From Solanum dulcamara (Eukaryota > Streptophyta > Magnoliopsida > Solanales > Solanaceae): a DNA stretch of 64,000 bases. Positions 11,112 through 23,892 of the stretch are shown piece by piece (the stretch's first letter is position 1; every line of letters starts with the position of its first letter). Where the stretch lies: contig NC_077240.1 in assembly GCF_947179165.1 (NCBI RefSeq), forward strand, positions 32,350,001-32,414,000, given 5' to 3'. Under the pieces are notes generated by a model. That model ran no database searches. It was not told where the DNA came from and was given only the letters and a program-made list of their open reading frames with translations. The translations under genes and the position numbers were made by a program.

Positions 11112-11639
11112 ATATACTCTTTTGTCAAAAAACAAACTATTATTTTTATTTATTTATTTTTATTCATTTATTTACTTATTTATTTATTTTTTTAAAAAAA
11201 ATGCTTTTCTACTATTCCACCTACTAAGTCTCTAGGTTAAGATACTACGGACGTACTATAGAGGTATTGGAGGTTCCCGGTGACGAGGCCTGAATCAGCG
11301 AGTCGATACAAATCAACACCCCCTCCCAAACTAAAATTTTCTTTGAGCGCAGGAAAACAGAAGATCGAGGAAGACAACCTCAAGTCTAGAGGATGACTGC
11401 AGACGCCATTCGACTTCTCAAAATCATAAGCCAAAATATTCTTTCCTTACTTTATTTATCAGAAATACTTTATACTTCGATGTGCTGTCTAAAGGATTTC
11501 CCTTTAAATCTTTGCAGGTACGATCGAGATCCGGATTAAAACACTGAAGACAATTGGAGCTTGTCTTCTAACCTCATCAACAACTCCTCCGTCGGAGAAT
11601 ATCGTCTAACTGCGTCAAATAAGCTCCCTCGATTGGAGA

Positions 11640-12054
11640 ACGCCATCTAACACCATTCAAAACTCCGCCGACCGGAGGCTGTATATAGCAATCACCATTC
11701 GAACTTCGAATATCGGAGGATGTATATAGCTAACACCGTGCAAACTCTATCTATCGAAGATTGTATATAGAGAACACCATGCAAACTCTGCCGTTTGGAG
11801 ATCGTATATAGCAAAACGTCGTCAAAACTCCGCCATCTCGAGGCTGTACAAAGCAAACATCATTCAAACTCCATCGATCGGAGGCTGTATATAGCAAACA
11901 TCATTCAAACTCCGCCGTCTGGAGGCTGTATATAGCAAACATCATTCAAACTCCGCCGTCTGAAGACTGTATATAATAAATATCGTCCAAACTTCGACGT
12001 CTGGAGGCTGTATATACCAAATAGTCCAAACTCCACTATCTGGAGGTTGTATAA
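11640..12054 (+). repeat. Tandem array of ~43-bp units
   Basis: About ten imperfect units share AAACTCCGCCGTCTGGAGG, CTGTATATAGCAAACATC and ATTC in order. Units are most alike near 11870-11990 and more diverged towards both ends. CCG...CGG within each unit gives a small inverted repeat. The array stops where chromovirus RT sequence starts at about 12055. Tandem arrays in this position are known for Ogre elements. Confidence 0.8.
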
Positions 12055-12790
12055 GAGACAAACAACTATTTGCAAAGTTCAACAAATATGAGTTTTTATT
12101 AAAATAGGTTGCTTTCCTTGGTCACATTGTGTCTGATGAAGGAATTATGATTGATCCTAAAAAATCGATGCTGTTAAGAATTGGCCTAGACAATTATCTC
12201 CTTCAGATATTATGAGTTTCTTTGGCCTAGCCAGATATTATAGGGGATTTGTGGAAGGGTTTTCATCTATCTCATCACCTTTGACCAATTTGACTCAAAA
12301 TAAGGTAAGGGTTTCATGGTCTAAAGCATGTGAAAAGAGTTTTCAAGAGTTAAAGGATTGTCTCACTATTGCTCCTATCTTGACCTTGCCGGAAGGGTCC
12401 GATGGCTTCGTGGTATATTGTGATGCTTCAAGGGTTGGTCTTGGTTGTTTATTGATGAAACATGGTAAGGTAATAGACTATGCTTCTAGGAAACTTAAGG
12501 AGTATAAACGAAACTATCCAACCCATGATCTTGAACTAGCAGTGATTATGTTTGCTTTGAAAATTTGGAGACGCTACCTTTATGGTGTCCATGTGGATGT
12601 GTTCACCCATCATTAGAATTTACAATATGTGTTTAAGCAAAAAGACTTGAACCTTCAGCAAAGAAGATGGCTTGAGTTGTTGAAAGATTATGATATGAGT
12701 GTTATATCATTCGGGCAAGGCAAATATGATTGTTGATGCACTAAGTAGGTTGTCCATGAGTAGTGCGGCACATGTTGAAGAAGATAAGAA
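12055..12790 (+). pseudogene. Chromovirus RT C-terminus and RNase H
   Basis: [19 protein letters not shown] is followed by a one-base shift near 12165, then [20 protein letters not shown] and the RNase H start [16 protein letters not shown], with the second acidic motif [20 protein letters not shown]. The third catalytic Asp position reads THH (12606-12614) where the family has TDH, and a TAG follows. Downstream, in shifted frames, RWLELLKDYDMSVI and DALSRLSMSSA mark the RNase H end. The region is clearly inactive. Confidence 0.8.
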
Positions 12791-12814
12791 AGAATTGATT
12801 AATATGTTCATAGG

Positions 12815-14296
12815 TTGGCATATTTAGGTGTGCGTTTGGTTGATTCTAATGATGGAGGTGCTCTTGTTCATAATGGTTCGGAATCGTCTCTTGTAGCGGA
12901 TGTTAAGGCTAAGAAAGACCAAGATCCAATATTGGTTGAGTTAAAAAAGTTGATTGCCAAAATATCCATTGAGGTTTTCTCCCAAGGAGGAGATGGTGTT
13001 CTACGTTACCAAGGTCATTTGTGTGTACATAATGTTTATGAGTTGAGAGAGTTGATATTGAATGAGGCCCATAGTTTAATATATTTAATTCATCCAGGTT
13101 CCATCAAGATGTATCGTGACTTGAGAGAAGTATATTGGTTGGATGGCATGAAGAAGTACATAGCGGAGTTTGTAGCCACGTGTCCAAATTGCCAACAAGT
13201 TAAAGTTGAGCATCAAAGACCGAGAGGTCTAGCCCAAGACATTGAGATTTCTACTTGGAAGTGGGAAGATGTGAACATGGATTTTATAATGGGTTTGCTT
13301 CTCACTAAGAAGCAATATGATTTTATTTGGGTTGTTGTAGATCAGATGACTAAGTCGGCTCATTTTCTATCGGTTAAGACTTCCTATGGTGCCGAATATT
13401 ATGCTACGTTGTATGTACGTGAGTTGGTTAGACTTCATGGTGTGCCCTTGTCCATCATATCGAATCGAGGTACACAATTCACTTCACATTTTTGGAAGTC
13501 ATTTTAAAAGGGTCTCAGTACAAAGGTTAAGTTGAGTACCATTTTTCATCCTCAAACTGAAGGTCAAGCCGAAAAAATAATCCAAACTTTAGAGGATATA
13601 TTAAGGGCGTGTTTTATTGATTTTAAAGGAAGTTGGTATGAACATTTGCCATTGATTGAGTTTTCCTATAATAATAGTTATCACTCTAGCATCCAAATAG
13701 CTCCTTTTGAAGCATTGTATGGAAAGAGATGTAGATCCCCGGTGGGATGGTTTGAAGTATGCGAGATGGGCTTGATTGGTCCAGATTTGGATATCGATCT
13801 ATGGAGAAGGTAAGTCTCATAAGGGAGAGGTTGAAGAAGGCTCAAAGTCGACAAAAGTCCTATTCCGATATTTGGAAAAGAGAGCTAGAATTTGAAGTGG
13901 ATGATTGTGTCTATTTGAAGGTTTCACCCATAAAAAATGTAATGCGTTTTGGCAAGAAAAAAAAATTGAGTCCTAGATACTTTGGACCTTACAAGATATT
14001 GAGATGTGTTGGCAAAGTGGATTATGAGTTAGATTTGCGATTTGAGTTAGTTGTGGTTCACCTGGTGTTTCATATGTCTATGTTAAGGAAGTTCGTGGGT
14101 GATCCAAACTCCATTGTGCTCTTGAAAGATGTAAGTGTTGAGGAAAATTTGACTTATGAAGAAGTTCCAGTGGAAATCTTAGACTGGAAAGTTACGAAGT
14201 TAAGAAACAAAGAAGTTGTATCCGTTAAAGTGTTATGAAGGAATCAACAAGTAGAAAGTGCTACTTGGGAGGCGGAAGCAGATATGATTAAATGAC
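12815..14296 (+). pseudogene. Chromovirus integrase and chromodomain
   Basis: The zinc finger is recognisable: EAHSLIYLIHPGSIKMYRDL and CPNCQQVKVEHQRP. The core has VNMDFIMGL, but the second catalytic residue is changed (ISNRGTQFTSHFW; family ISDRGTQF, Asn codon 13463-13465). A TAA at 13505-13507 replaces a likely Gln codon. The Glu segment is in FHPQTEGQAEKIIQTLED. A frameshift near 13800 follows, then LEFEVDDCVYLKVSP and KLSPRYFGPYKIL. A chromodomain-like end spans VPVEILDWKVTKLRNKEV to ESATWEAEADM, with TGA at 14236-14238 in place of Trp. In living elements the chromodomain steers insertion to particular chromatin. Confidence 0.8.
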
Positions 14297-14567
14297 ACAT
14301 GTACCTCTTTTCCCTCTACTCAAGCCTAAAGTAGTAAGTTATGTCTATTCAAGCTAATTGAACTCTTACGTATTCAGTTCCTCTTATGTCATTCATATGC
14401 ATGCATGTTCATTAAAAAAAGTTGATTTTGAAAAGTTATGATTTTGTGTTAAGTTGAAGTTTTCATGTTCCAAGCATTTTAAGATATCATCATGTTCATC
14501 TTGGGTTGCTAGCCTTCTTTCTGTGTCCTTCTTATGTTAAGTAAATCTCATTTGAGGATGAATATTT

Positions 14568-14580
14568 CCAAGGGGGAGAT
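14568..14580 (+). other. Polypurine tract of the chromovirus
   Basis: CCAAGGGGGAGAT lies just before the LTR start at 14583. This is the usual primer site for plus-strand DNA synthesis. Confidence 0.7.
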
Positions 14581-14582
14581 AT

Positions 14583-16826
14583 TATAAGACCCCGCAAGCC
14601 GGAAAGTCGAAACCAAGGAGAAAATTCTTAAATCTTGAACTTAACCCAAATTTATGACTATCTCTATGAGTCATAGGAGTTTACACTACCTGTAGAATCG
14701 AGTCGTGGAGGGAGTCTTTATTAGTAGTCATGACCAAACTAAAAGAGAGGTCTTATAACTTATGTTGACGACCCGTTCTAACTTAGATGATCCATAGACA
14801 CAACTTGTAGGAAGAGTTCTGAGGCTAAGTTCCAGAAGCTATGAAGGTTCGTAAGAACCACCTGTCACAAAACTTCAGAGACTTATAATTTTCAAGTTTT
14901 TGGGACCTGCAGGATGAGCCAACAGGACGAACCGTAGACAAGATGACAGGTCGTAAACCTTGCTCGTTCCCAAACTTCAGAGACTTGGTCTTTAATACTT
15001 TTCTTAGACCTACAAGAGGAGTCTTTTAGACGAATCGTTATTACATAGATGACCCATAAAAGAGGATGCGTAGGGTCAATTTTCAGATTTTAATGAAGGG
15101 AAATTATGTCTTTTCCCAAGTTTGGTTCAATGAATCTAGACACTTTTATGGACGAATTCAAAGTCTATGAATATTCAATCCTTCAAATTCCCCTCCTATT
15201 TAATTCATTCTTCTAAAATTTTCTAAGGCAAGAACAAAGTCTCTCAAGGTTTCCTCTTTAAGCTGAAGTTAGGGTTTCCAGATTTCTACAAGGTTTCTTC
15301 TTCAATTCTTACTGAATTTAAGAAAGGTATGTGGGAATTGATTCATAGGCTCTTTTTACCCATGAAGTCCCAAATATTTCTCAAGTTTTCATTTAATTTT
15401 CAATTGATTGTGAACCCTAGTTTTGATAAATTGCATTGGGCTGGTTTGATTTTGTTTTTAAATGTTATCAGTGATATTTATATACATGTTCTCTTATGAA
15501 TTTCATGATTTCAAGTTGAATTATAGATACCCATGCATAAAGCTATATTTTCATGCTATGATTATGAAATTAATATGAGTTTATGAGTTGATCATGAGTT
15601 AAATAATTTTCAATTAAAGTTTTATATGAGTTAAAGTTGAGATTTATGATTATAAAGTTAAAGTTATGATGATGATTACAGTTAACATCAAAAGATATTT
15701 AAAGATGGTGATAAGGACAATTCTCACCGAAGTTATGATTCTTATGAATCACCGAGGTTATGGATTCTTATGAATCACCAAGTAGATGAGTTATTCCTAA
15801 TATGTTTTAAAGATGGATTGATAGGTAGTTACTATCTTTACCTACTATGTTATGATCATGTTTATGAGTTTTCGTTAGGATATTAACTAAGCACGAAGAG
15901 GGATTCTATGGGGTTCAGTCGGCTAACGCAGTTGGTTATCCAAGGGAATCCTAGTAGCAACCTAAAGTCTCAAACTACGTTGCCCACTTAGGTCGTCTTC
16001 ATAGCCTAGCTAGTAGATCCATATAGCATAGTTGAGTTGATTTGAGTTACTTTTGGAGTATGCCCTGGCAAGGTAGCCTCCCCTATTTCGATGCAGAAGT
16101 CATTGGCTTGTCTCGTTGCAGGAGTCATCAGATTCCATGTAATAGCTCGCATGGTCTTAGTTGTCGGTTAAAGGTCCTATCCTACACAAGTTGGAGTTAA
16201 AGTTATGAGATGTCAAGTTATGAGTTTATAATAAAGTTTTATGATATACATTGACCAAGAGTTTCTTATGTTTTAAAATATTTTTAAGCGTTGCTCATGT
16301 TCATTATGATTGGTCATGCATCTTATGGCATATTGATTACGTTATTTTACTTGTTCATGTATACCTCACATAACATACTAACGCATATTTTGCCTACATT
16401 ATCTCATAATCTAGGGCTTGTCTCATAATGTAGGGCCGGACGACACTCACGATCATCCTACTCGTGGCTAGAGATTTCTTTAGATTTTAAAAAAGTTGCT
16501 GAGTCCTCATTCTACCAAGCACAAGACTTTTATTCATGTTACTATTATTTTCACTTTCTTCTATTGTTAGGGTGAGCTAGGAGCTTGTTCTATGCCCCCG
16601 TCAAAGACTAGACTAGAGCCATGTTTAGATGATATTCATTGGTGTAGTCTGGATTGGACGTTTATAGACTTAATTTCCCTTAGTCCCATTCCCCACTGAT
16701 TACCTCCGCTCATCTTTATATTGTTCCTTACCTTATGTATGTGATGTATTCTAAGATGGCTTATGGTTGGGGTATCTCACATCCCGATCGCCGTGTTACG
16801 ATTAAGACCTAGGTCGGATCGTGACA
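14583..16826 (+). repeat. Chromovirus 3' LTR (2244 bp)
   Basis: Starts TATAAGACCCCGC (family start TGTAAGACCC, one G-to-A change) and ends GGATCGTGACA. It shares a segment around 16130-16180 (TGTAATAGCTCGCATGGTCT) with the reverse complement of the solo LTR 26015-28263, so the two belong to related families. It contains a small duplication of GATTCTTATGAATCACC at about 15738-15780. No coding sequence is seen. Confidence 0.75.
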
Positions 16827-17277
16827 ATCTCTTTTTCTTTATTTCTCATCTCTTTCTCTTTTGTTCTATAATTTTTTTTCAGGCAGTTCATGTATGTCTA
16901 TTAGTTTCTAAAAGATTCTTCCTTGGTGTTTCTATCATTGCTTACGTCAGGTGAGAGGACAATTTACTTCTTAAAGCATTTATTTCATGTGTCCAAACTA
17001 GATACAAAACATATTATTGCATTTGCTAACTAGTAAAACTACATCTCATTCAGGTTAGTTTCTTCTTCGTAGTAATTAAATCACTAAAAAAATATTAGTA
17101 TCGTACGAGTTGAATGAAGTTTTATAAACACTAACTATAACTTTTGGTGATTAATTGGTTGTCTAAAAAATTTGAATTCATTAGATTTTGGTAATTTTAG
17201 GTTCTAGTATCATATGAAAAATTACTTGTCATCACGTAAGTTTTAACATATTTATTCTTTGTGATAGAGCACATAAT

Positions 17278-19728
17278 ATGAGTAACTCTGATTGTGAGTG
17301 GATGTATGCTAGAATATTGGAAGATGGATTCATAAATCCTAGGTTTATTGATGGGGTTGAGAACTTTGTTGCATTTGCTAAAAGACATCCACAGGTGAAA
17401 AGTTAAGATGTCCTTGTAATCATCATAAGTGTCGAAATAAAAATATTTTAGACGATTTTACAGTTATGACACATCTTGGGACTTATGGCTTTGTACCGAA
17501 TTATTATCGTTGGTGTCACTATGGAGAAAGTTATATTTCAAATCCAAGTGTGCTTAATGATCATCAAGAACAAGCTTTTGGTGAAACCGTGAATTGTCAA
17601 TTTCATAATGCATTTCGTTCTATGTTTTTTGATGTTGCTAGACCTTCTTATGATGGTAACGTGGAAGAGGACCAAAATCCAAAAACACAACATATTTATG
17701 ATTTTCTCAAAGCATCAAAACAAGAAATTTGGATGAAAAAATGGGCATACACAATTGTTGTTGTTGCTTGCTTGTTGAATCTAAAGTCAGAACATCATTT
17801 TTCTGAAAGGTTGTATGATGATTTATGTCAATTTATAGCAGAGTTGGTGTCAATTGATAATAAAATGATTGATTGCATCTATAGTACTAAAAAGCTAATG
17901 CGAGGATTAGGCATGCTAGTAGAGAAGATTGACTATTGAAAAAATGGTTGAATGATTTATTGGCGTAAGGACAGTGAACTTGTCAATTGAAAGTTTAATT
18001 TTCAACCCCGATTTATGAGATCAAAACATTAACATTCCAAGCAGAAAACTAATATTGCTTATAAGAAGATGTATTATTTTCCTTTAACTCCACGTCTACA
18101 AAGGTTGTATGCGTCTAATGGTACAACGAAACATATAAAATGGCATTCTGAGCATGAAAGAGATGGTGTCATGCGTCATCCCTTAGACTCTCCTGTTGGA
18201 ATCATTTTGATCAGGTGTATCCATATTTTGCATCCGAAGTTAGAAATGTTAGATTGGGTTTGTCCACTGATGGATTTCAACCATTTGGTTAATCAGGCCA
18301 ACAATATTCCTCTTGGCCAATGATAGTTACACTATATAATTTATCACATTGGATGTGCATGAAGGATGAATACTTATTTTTATCTGTGATTATACCTAGT
18401 CAAAAAAAATCCAAAACAGAAATTGATGTCTTCTTGCAACCCCTCATTGATGAGTTGAAAGAATTATGGGAGGAGGGAGTTCAAACTTATGATGTTTCAA
18501 ATAAAAATAATTTTCAAATAAAAGTTACATTAATGCAGTGATTTTCCAATATACTCAATGTTGTCAGGATGGAGTACATTGAAAAAATTAGCTTTTCCTT
18601 ATTACATGAAAGATTCAGATGCTTTGTCACTATCTAATGATAGAAGGAGCTCATGATTTCACAATCATAGAAAATAGTTACCACCAGATCATCCGTGGAG
18701 AAAAAAATAAAAAGTGGTTCAACAAGGATCAAACATTACATAAGGTTGTATCAACCAAACAATCAGGTGTACAAATACTTAAGAAGATTGAGGATTTGGG
18801 GCTCATGAAAGTGACAAAACTTGGTTCTGATGCGACGAATACAAAAATATCAAAAATTGTCTTATGTGATTGGAAGAAAAGAAGTATATTTTGGGATTTT
18901 CCTTACTAGAAAACAAATCTTATTAGGCATAAACTTGATTTGATGCACAAAAAAATGTGTTTGATATATTTTTAACACTATGATGAATGTCAAGGGAAAA
19001 ACAAAAGACAATGTCAAATCTAGAGAAGATTTAAAAGTACTTTGTCATCGTCCAAAGTTACCTCACAATCAAAGTACTAAGAAGTACGCAAAATCTTGTT
19101 ACATGTTAGATGACGATGCTAAGGAAGTACTTTGCAAATAGTTGCAAGAGTCGAGATTTTCTGATGGTTATGTGTCTAAAATGGGAAGATGTGTTGACAT
19201 GAAAAAGCTTAAACTCTTTCGTATGAAGAGTCATGATTGTCATGTTTTTATGTAATGGATAATACCTATTGCATTTCAAGATTTGCTCCCACGAAATGTG
19301 TGGCAATCATTGAAAGAATTGAGTCTTTTATTTTAAAGATCTCACTTCTACCACAATAACTAAGAAACATATGAGACAATTAGAAATAAATATTCCTCTC
19401 ATCTTGAATAAGCTTGAGAACATCTTTCCTCTAAGCTTTTGGGATTCTATGGAACATCTTCCCATCCATTTAGCTTATGAAGTACGTTTAGCAGGCTCAG
19501 TTCAAGGACGATAGGTAAATCCACTTGAGAGGTAACTTAATTTAATTATATGTTATAAGATATAAAAATATACCAGTGATACCATACTGACATACTACTT
19601 TAATCTTTGAAGGAAACTCCGTAGGGTGAAGAATGATTTCAAAAATAAGCATAGATTTGAAGGTTGTATACGCAATGCGTGTTTGGTTACGCAATCATCA
19701 TCACTTTGTGCTCACTACTTTGAGTCAC
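17278..19728 (+). pseudogene. TNP2-like CACTA transposase, first part
   Basis: Starts MSNSDCEWMYAR at 17278, the transposase-associated domain, with a frameshift after AFAKRHPQ and then LRCPCNHHKCRN. The TNP2 region follows: MTHLGTYGFVPNYYRWCHYG, LLNLKSEHHFSE, STKKLMRGLGMLVEKID, YYFPLTPRLQRLYASN, DVFLQPLIDELKELWEEGVQ, MLSGWSTLKKLAFPYYMKDS, KSHDCHVFM and LLPRNVWQSLKELS. Several frameshifts and stops break it (for example near 17940, 18200, 18320 and 18910), so it is inactive. The last coding piece (FEGCIRNACLV to YFES) ends exactly at the LTR element insertion, and the frame resumes at 30011. TNP2 cuts and joins element ends in autonomous copies. Confidence 0.85.
19724..19728. repeat. Target duplication GTCAC (left) of the 10.3-kb element
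   Basis: GTCAC at 19724-19728 is repeated at 30011-30015. Removing the element and one copy joins the CACTA reading frame without a shift. Confidence 0.85.
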
Positions 19729-22331
19729 TATCATGACCCAACCCACTGGGTCGTGCGGGTACCTACTCTAACACCTAAATAGGAGAACCCTTCCATAAAT
19801 AACATGCGAAAGTTTAACAATTTCTAAATAAAACCTAAAAAGTCAGGATTACACCATAATTGAAAATATTTAAACTATTTAAGTTTTATTATTAAAAACA
19901 TACTAACACCCCCAAGGATACTAGTCTAAACAGGTACAAGAGCTTCTTAAGATACAGAGTATTAAATAAAGTAATGACACAGTTCCCACCATAAGAAAGG
20001 AAGAGTAGAAGCTGTTGGAGAATCATCTTCGTCTTCACCTAAGAAACATCACTAACCGTGTAATCGGACTATGTCAAGTGGCATAGAACTAGTAGTATCA
20101 GTACAAACAACACATAGTAATATGCATCATCAGTCAACCTGATACCCACCGCATATTATAAAAAATCAACGAGAAGAAATCATGCTCTTAAGAAATACAC
20201 CGCCAAACCTTTATGCGCAACTCTTACTATTCTCGATAACCTCATTAAACTCGTCCAAGCCTAAATCTCATCCCTTCTAGTTGGTCCACTGCAAACTCTA
20301 ATACAAATCAAGGCCTAACCCTTCTATCACATAAAAAAGTTTCCAAACTATGGACTAACTCTGTTTAACAAGTCTATTACCTTTAGATTTCACATCAACA
20401 CCTGGCTCAAAAATAATTAATATCTCACTTGGAAGAGGTAACATTTAAACAAACTAAGACTTACCTCATAACCCTAATGGCCCGCTGTGATGGGACCTAT
20501 CCCGCTCTAGCGGCCTTGCCACAGTAGGATTCCTCTCGACAGAGCGACCTGACCGGAGATAGTAACTCTGACTTCTCCCCCAATCCCTTTTTTTCACATA
20601 TACCAATAGGACACCATCAATATTTGACTCTAAGTCACTCATCTTATTAAACCACAGATCAACTGCTCTCCACTTGTTTACCACGACCTCACACCTATGA
20701 TACGGATGCATCTAGAAACCAGAACATAATATGAACATGCATACATGTAGAAACACATTACCAATTTACCATTTTAAGAGTAATATACCGTTTCACCGTA
20801 TAAATCTTAATTACCATTGTTAACATGGTAACACTTGGACCTTTGGTCCTTTCATAATAATTATTACACAAAATGGGCATGCTCAATTTTAATCAAGTCA
20901 GTTTATCTATAATTACACATATGGTCAAGATCAATTTACAGATGATAGCTACACAATGGTTCTCTCATGGAACTCATACCCAAACTATTAGTGTGTCGGC
21001 GTGACATTCGATTTAATATTTAGTATGTGTCAAAACATGATATGCGATCCAATAAATGTGTTGGAACACGATACTCGATCTAATATATGTGTCAGAACGT
21101 GAAATCCAATCTAATATATGTGTCAAAATGTGATATCCAATCTGATATATGTGTCGGAACACGACAGCCGCTCCAATAGTATAATCACAATGCATAATCA
21201 CAATCCAAAATGAATAGTTTACATACTTGCACAATTAAGTAATCAGGGTCATTGCATGTAATTGTTCTCAAATAGTCCTTTTATTAGTTTTATTTTATTT
21301 TATTGCATGAACGCGCATTTACTCTAATATTTCATATGAAACTGTCACTATGAACACACACATATAAATATATATATCTCATATATTTATATGGATCAAT
21401 AGTCCCATACTGGACTCCCTTTGATTATCACAAGTCTCACTCTAACCCAACAATTTTCTTACACACTAACTTTATAAGGACCATCAATCATATCATCAAG
21501 AATTATTAAGGTTAATAATCAAGAGCTAGAATATCATCACTAGTCACAGCATAATCATAACCCACATAGTACATTTCTATCATACAAAGCAATAACAATA
21601 CATTCAACCATCCATACTTTGTGCTCGAAGTCCTAAATATGAAATCTCCCATCAATCTAGGATACATTATGCAAAGGGAACAGATTTATGACTACTCAAT
21701 TGAGAAACCTAGCCTACATAAATGCCAAGCAATTGTAGAAGGATTATAACACGATCCTTGACTTTCAAAAGGAGAAACTATGAAGACAGGCTTGAAATCC
21801 ATGGGTTGTAGTCTTCCTCGCGTTAGAATTCCCTTTATTCCTTCTCGCTAAGCCTAGAGCACTCTTTTAGGGATTTCTAGGGTAACCCTCATCTATTTTG
21901 GCATATAAGGAAAGAAGAAGATAATAAAAATACATTACTTTTAAGTTCTGGCCCTTCAGATCCCACTCTGGCGGCCTAGCACAGATAGTGCTCATTAAAA
22001 TGGGCTTAACTCTTTACACCAAACTCCAAATGAGGTAAACTCGGTGGTATTGAAAAGAAGACTCATAGACCTTTAATTTGATAGGTCATGGGACTCTAAT
22101 TCATTATAGATGAAGATAGATGGTCATTTGAAGTTGACCCTAATTTGAACTCAAGTCCAAAACTAAATCAAAAAGACACTTTCAACTCAACTTTGAGATA
22201 GGAGCATAGCACGACCTCAATTCACAACTAATGCACTTGCATACTAAGGAATTGATCTTTGTATTATAACAAAAGAGATTCGTATATATTTATCATAGAT
22301 ATTTTTAGTAACAACAGGCTAGGTCGTTACA
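19729..22331 (-). repeat. 3' LTR of the LARD-like element (2603 bp)
   Basis: The outer end reads TATCATGACCCAACC; the matching end of the other LTR is TGTCACGACCCAACC, so three C/T or G/A changes separate them. The inner end is GTCGTTACA. Landmarks shared with the right LTR include the segment near 20480-20580 with CCTGACCGGAGA, the 36-bp repeat array (20990-21180) and a matching block at 21950-22100. The 3'-terminal segment of the internal region beside it (22332-22360) has AAGGG on the minus strand as a weak polypurine tract. Confidence 0.85.
20990..21180. repeat. Tandem ~36-bp repeats in the LARD LTR (left copy)
   Basis: Five diverged units share TGTGTC(G/A)(G/A)AA, then GA(T/A)A(T/C)(C/G)CGATC(C/T)AAT and ATATG. 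The matching array in the right LTR is at about 28615-28775, and two degenerate units occur in the internal region near 22962-23015. Confidence 0.75.
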
Positions 22332-23892
22332 ATAGATACCAATTTACCCTTCGTTCGTCCCCGAATGACAACACGGAGGAGAGGGAATGAGCCAATCTAA
22401 GAGTTTTTTGAAATTAATGATGAAACATCACTACAAATTAGGGAAAATATCACATCTCAGACTAACCCCTTAGAATCAAACGCTACACTTGGAGTCCTAT
22501 AAACCCGAATTCCATTCTGAAAGGTTCTATGGAATTCTATGTCCCTCACATATCATAATACTGCCTTAATTTTTGTCAAACACTATACCTCGAGACACCA
22601 ATATGTATAAACTACACAATAAATAAATTTTATTGGGACCATCCTAGCTTAGACTTTTGTCAACTCTCATTTTAGGGAGAACCTTTCCCGGGTACTTACA
22701 CCTTAACCAATTATATAATTAGCACAACATCCTTACGCAAAGAGAAGTAACTACACACTATCTCATGAATCGAACACAAGAATCAATAGACCACGATTAA
22801 GTTTATAAGGATGCTTGTTCGCACATTAATGAAGAATGACAAGTTCGAGCAATTTCCTATCACAATAGGGCTATCAAGACATATCATAAAATTCACATAC
22901 TTGTCAATATCAGGAATTTGCAATAAAGGGTCCTCTCATGGGACCTATAAATACCTATTTGTGTGTTGGACATGACACTCGGTCCAAAGTTTGTGTCAGA
23001 ATGTGACACCCGATCTCAACATACAAACAACCACAATTACATTCAGTATTTCAACATTATATCACCAAGAACATGTTCATCACAAAACAAGACAATATGT
23101 GATCATTTCACATATATTCTAGCATGTTTCCCTATTCATATACACATATACATATCATGAAGCAATTTACAAAGGACATGAAACACCCACGGGAAATAAA
23201 ACCATCACTTATGTTGCCAACCCCTAAGGTTTATCATCAATATCCACATATTTTATATTTCTGTACATGCTACTGTGTCCATTACAACTTCACCCATCTG
23301 TATGCAACAATATCACAATCAATGTTTTCCCAATCATTACATCACCCTCTTACCCAGGTCACTTCAAATTAAACAAATAAGACAACCGAATTTCTGTCTG
23401 TGACCCGTGACCCATAGCTTAGTTATACCATTTCTCATTAAATTCCTTTTTATACTACACAATAGGTATAGATTTAACTACTCAAATAAGAGAATTAACT
23501 ATTACTCATTTTGGAGTAGAAGGGTGGGACAAGGAAAACCAGGGGAGAGAGGGCTGAGATTCTGTCTCACTCTATCCCACTCTAGTATCCCTCCCCCCCG
23601 GCAGGATGATCTCGCTCTAGCGACGATTACGGGGATAGTTTCTTAAGAAGACTTTCTATGGGAGTATTTCCTGTCCTAATTCTCTTTATTGACTTTCATG
23701 GTTATGGCTTAGTCCAACTTGAATTCCACAGCATAATTTCGGCGGGGTCTATCCCAGAGCCGTACCCAGTACTACACAGTTGAAAAGCTTTCCCCCAGTA
23801 TCTTAACATAAACAAATATGCACACCACAAAAATCTATTCATCATTTACATTAAACCAATAACCTCATGATAACTAGACACCATTTTAGAAA

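Larger units (their letters stand above)
10599..11640 (+). other. Non-coding 3' region of the Ogre-like element
   Basis: No conserved protein is seen. It holds three diverged copies of a roughly 95-bp block (10649-10920), a CT/AT microsatellite (11071-11111), a TTTA-rich stretch (about 11140-11190) and a short unique segment. Long non-coding 3' regions with tandem repeats are usual in Ogre-type elements. Confidence 0.6.
2754..12054 (+). mobile_element. Ty3/Gypsy Tat/Ogre-like element, internal region, both ends missing
   Basis: Domain order is an upstream ORF, gag, protease, G-patch, RT, RNase H, second (archaeal-like) RNase H and integrase. A second RNase H between the first RNase H and integrase, plus an intron between protease and RT, are established hallmarks of the Tat clade and Ogre elements. 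The 5' end is lost under the LTR that stops at 2753. The 3' LTR is missing because the sequence changes directly into a chromovirus at about 12055. Frameshifts, stops and lost catalytic residues show that this copy is dead. Confidence 0.85.
12055..16826 (+). mobile_element. Chromovirus (Ty3/Gypsy, Tekay/Del-like) 3' fragment with LTR
   Basis: The sequence begins abruptly inside RT (LFAKFNKYEF, VAFLGHIVSDEG) and continues through RNase H, integrase, a chromodomain-like tail, a polypurine tract and one 2.2-kb LTR ending at 16826. The 5' LTR, gag, protease and most of RT are absent. Its left edge is fused to the 43-bp array of the Ogre-like element, which suggests a deletion or recombination joining two elements. 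Confidence 0.8.

Noticed and set aside
11640..12054. CRISPR-like regular repeats
   Set aside because: Units are contiguous and imperfect with no unique spacers, in a plant retrotransposon 3' region. It is a tandem array, not CRISPR.
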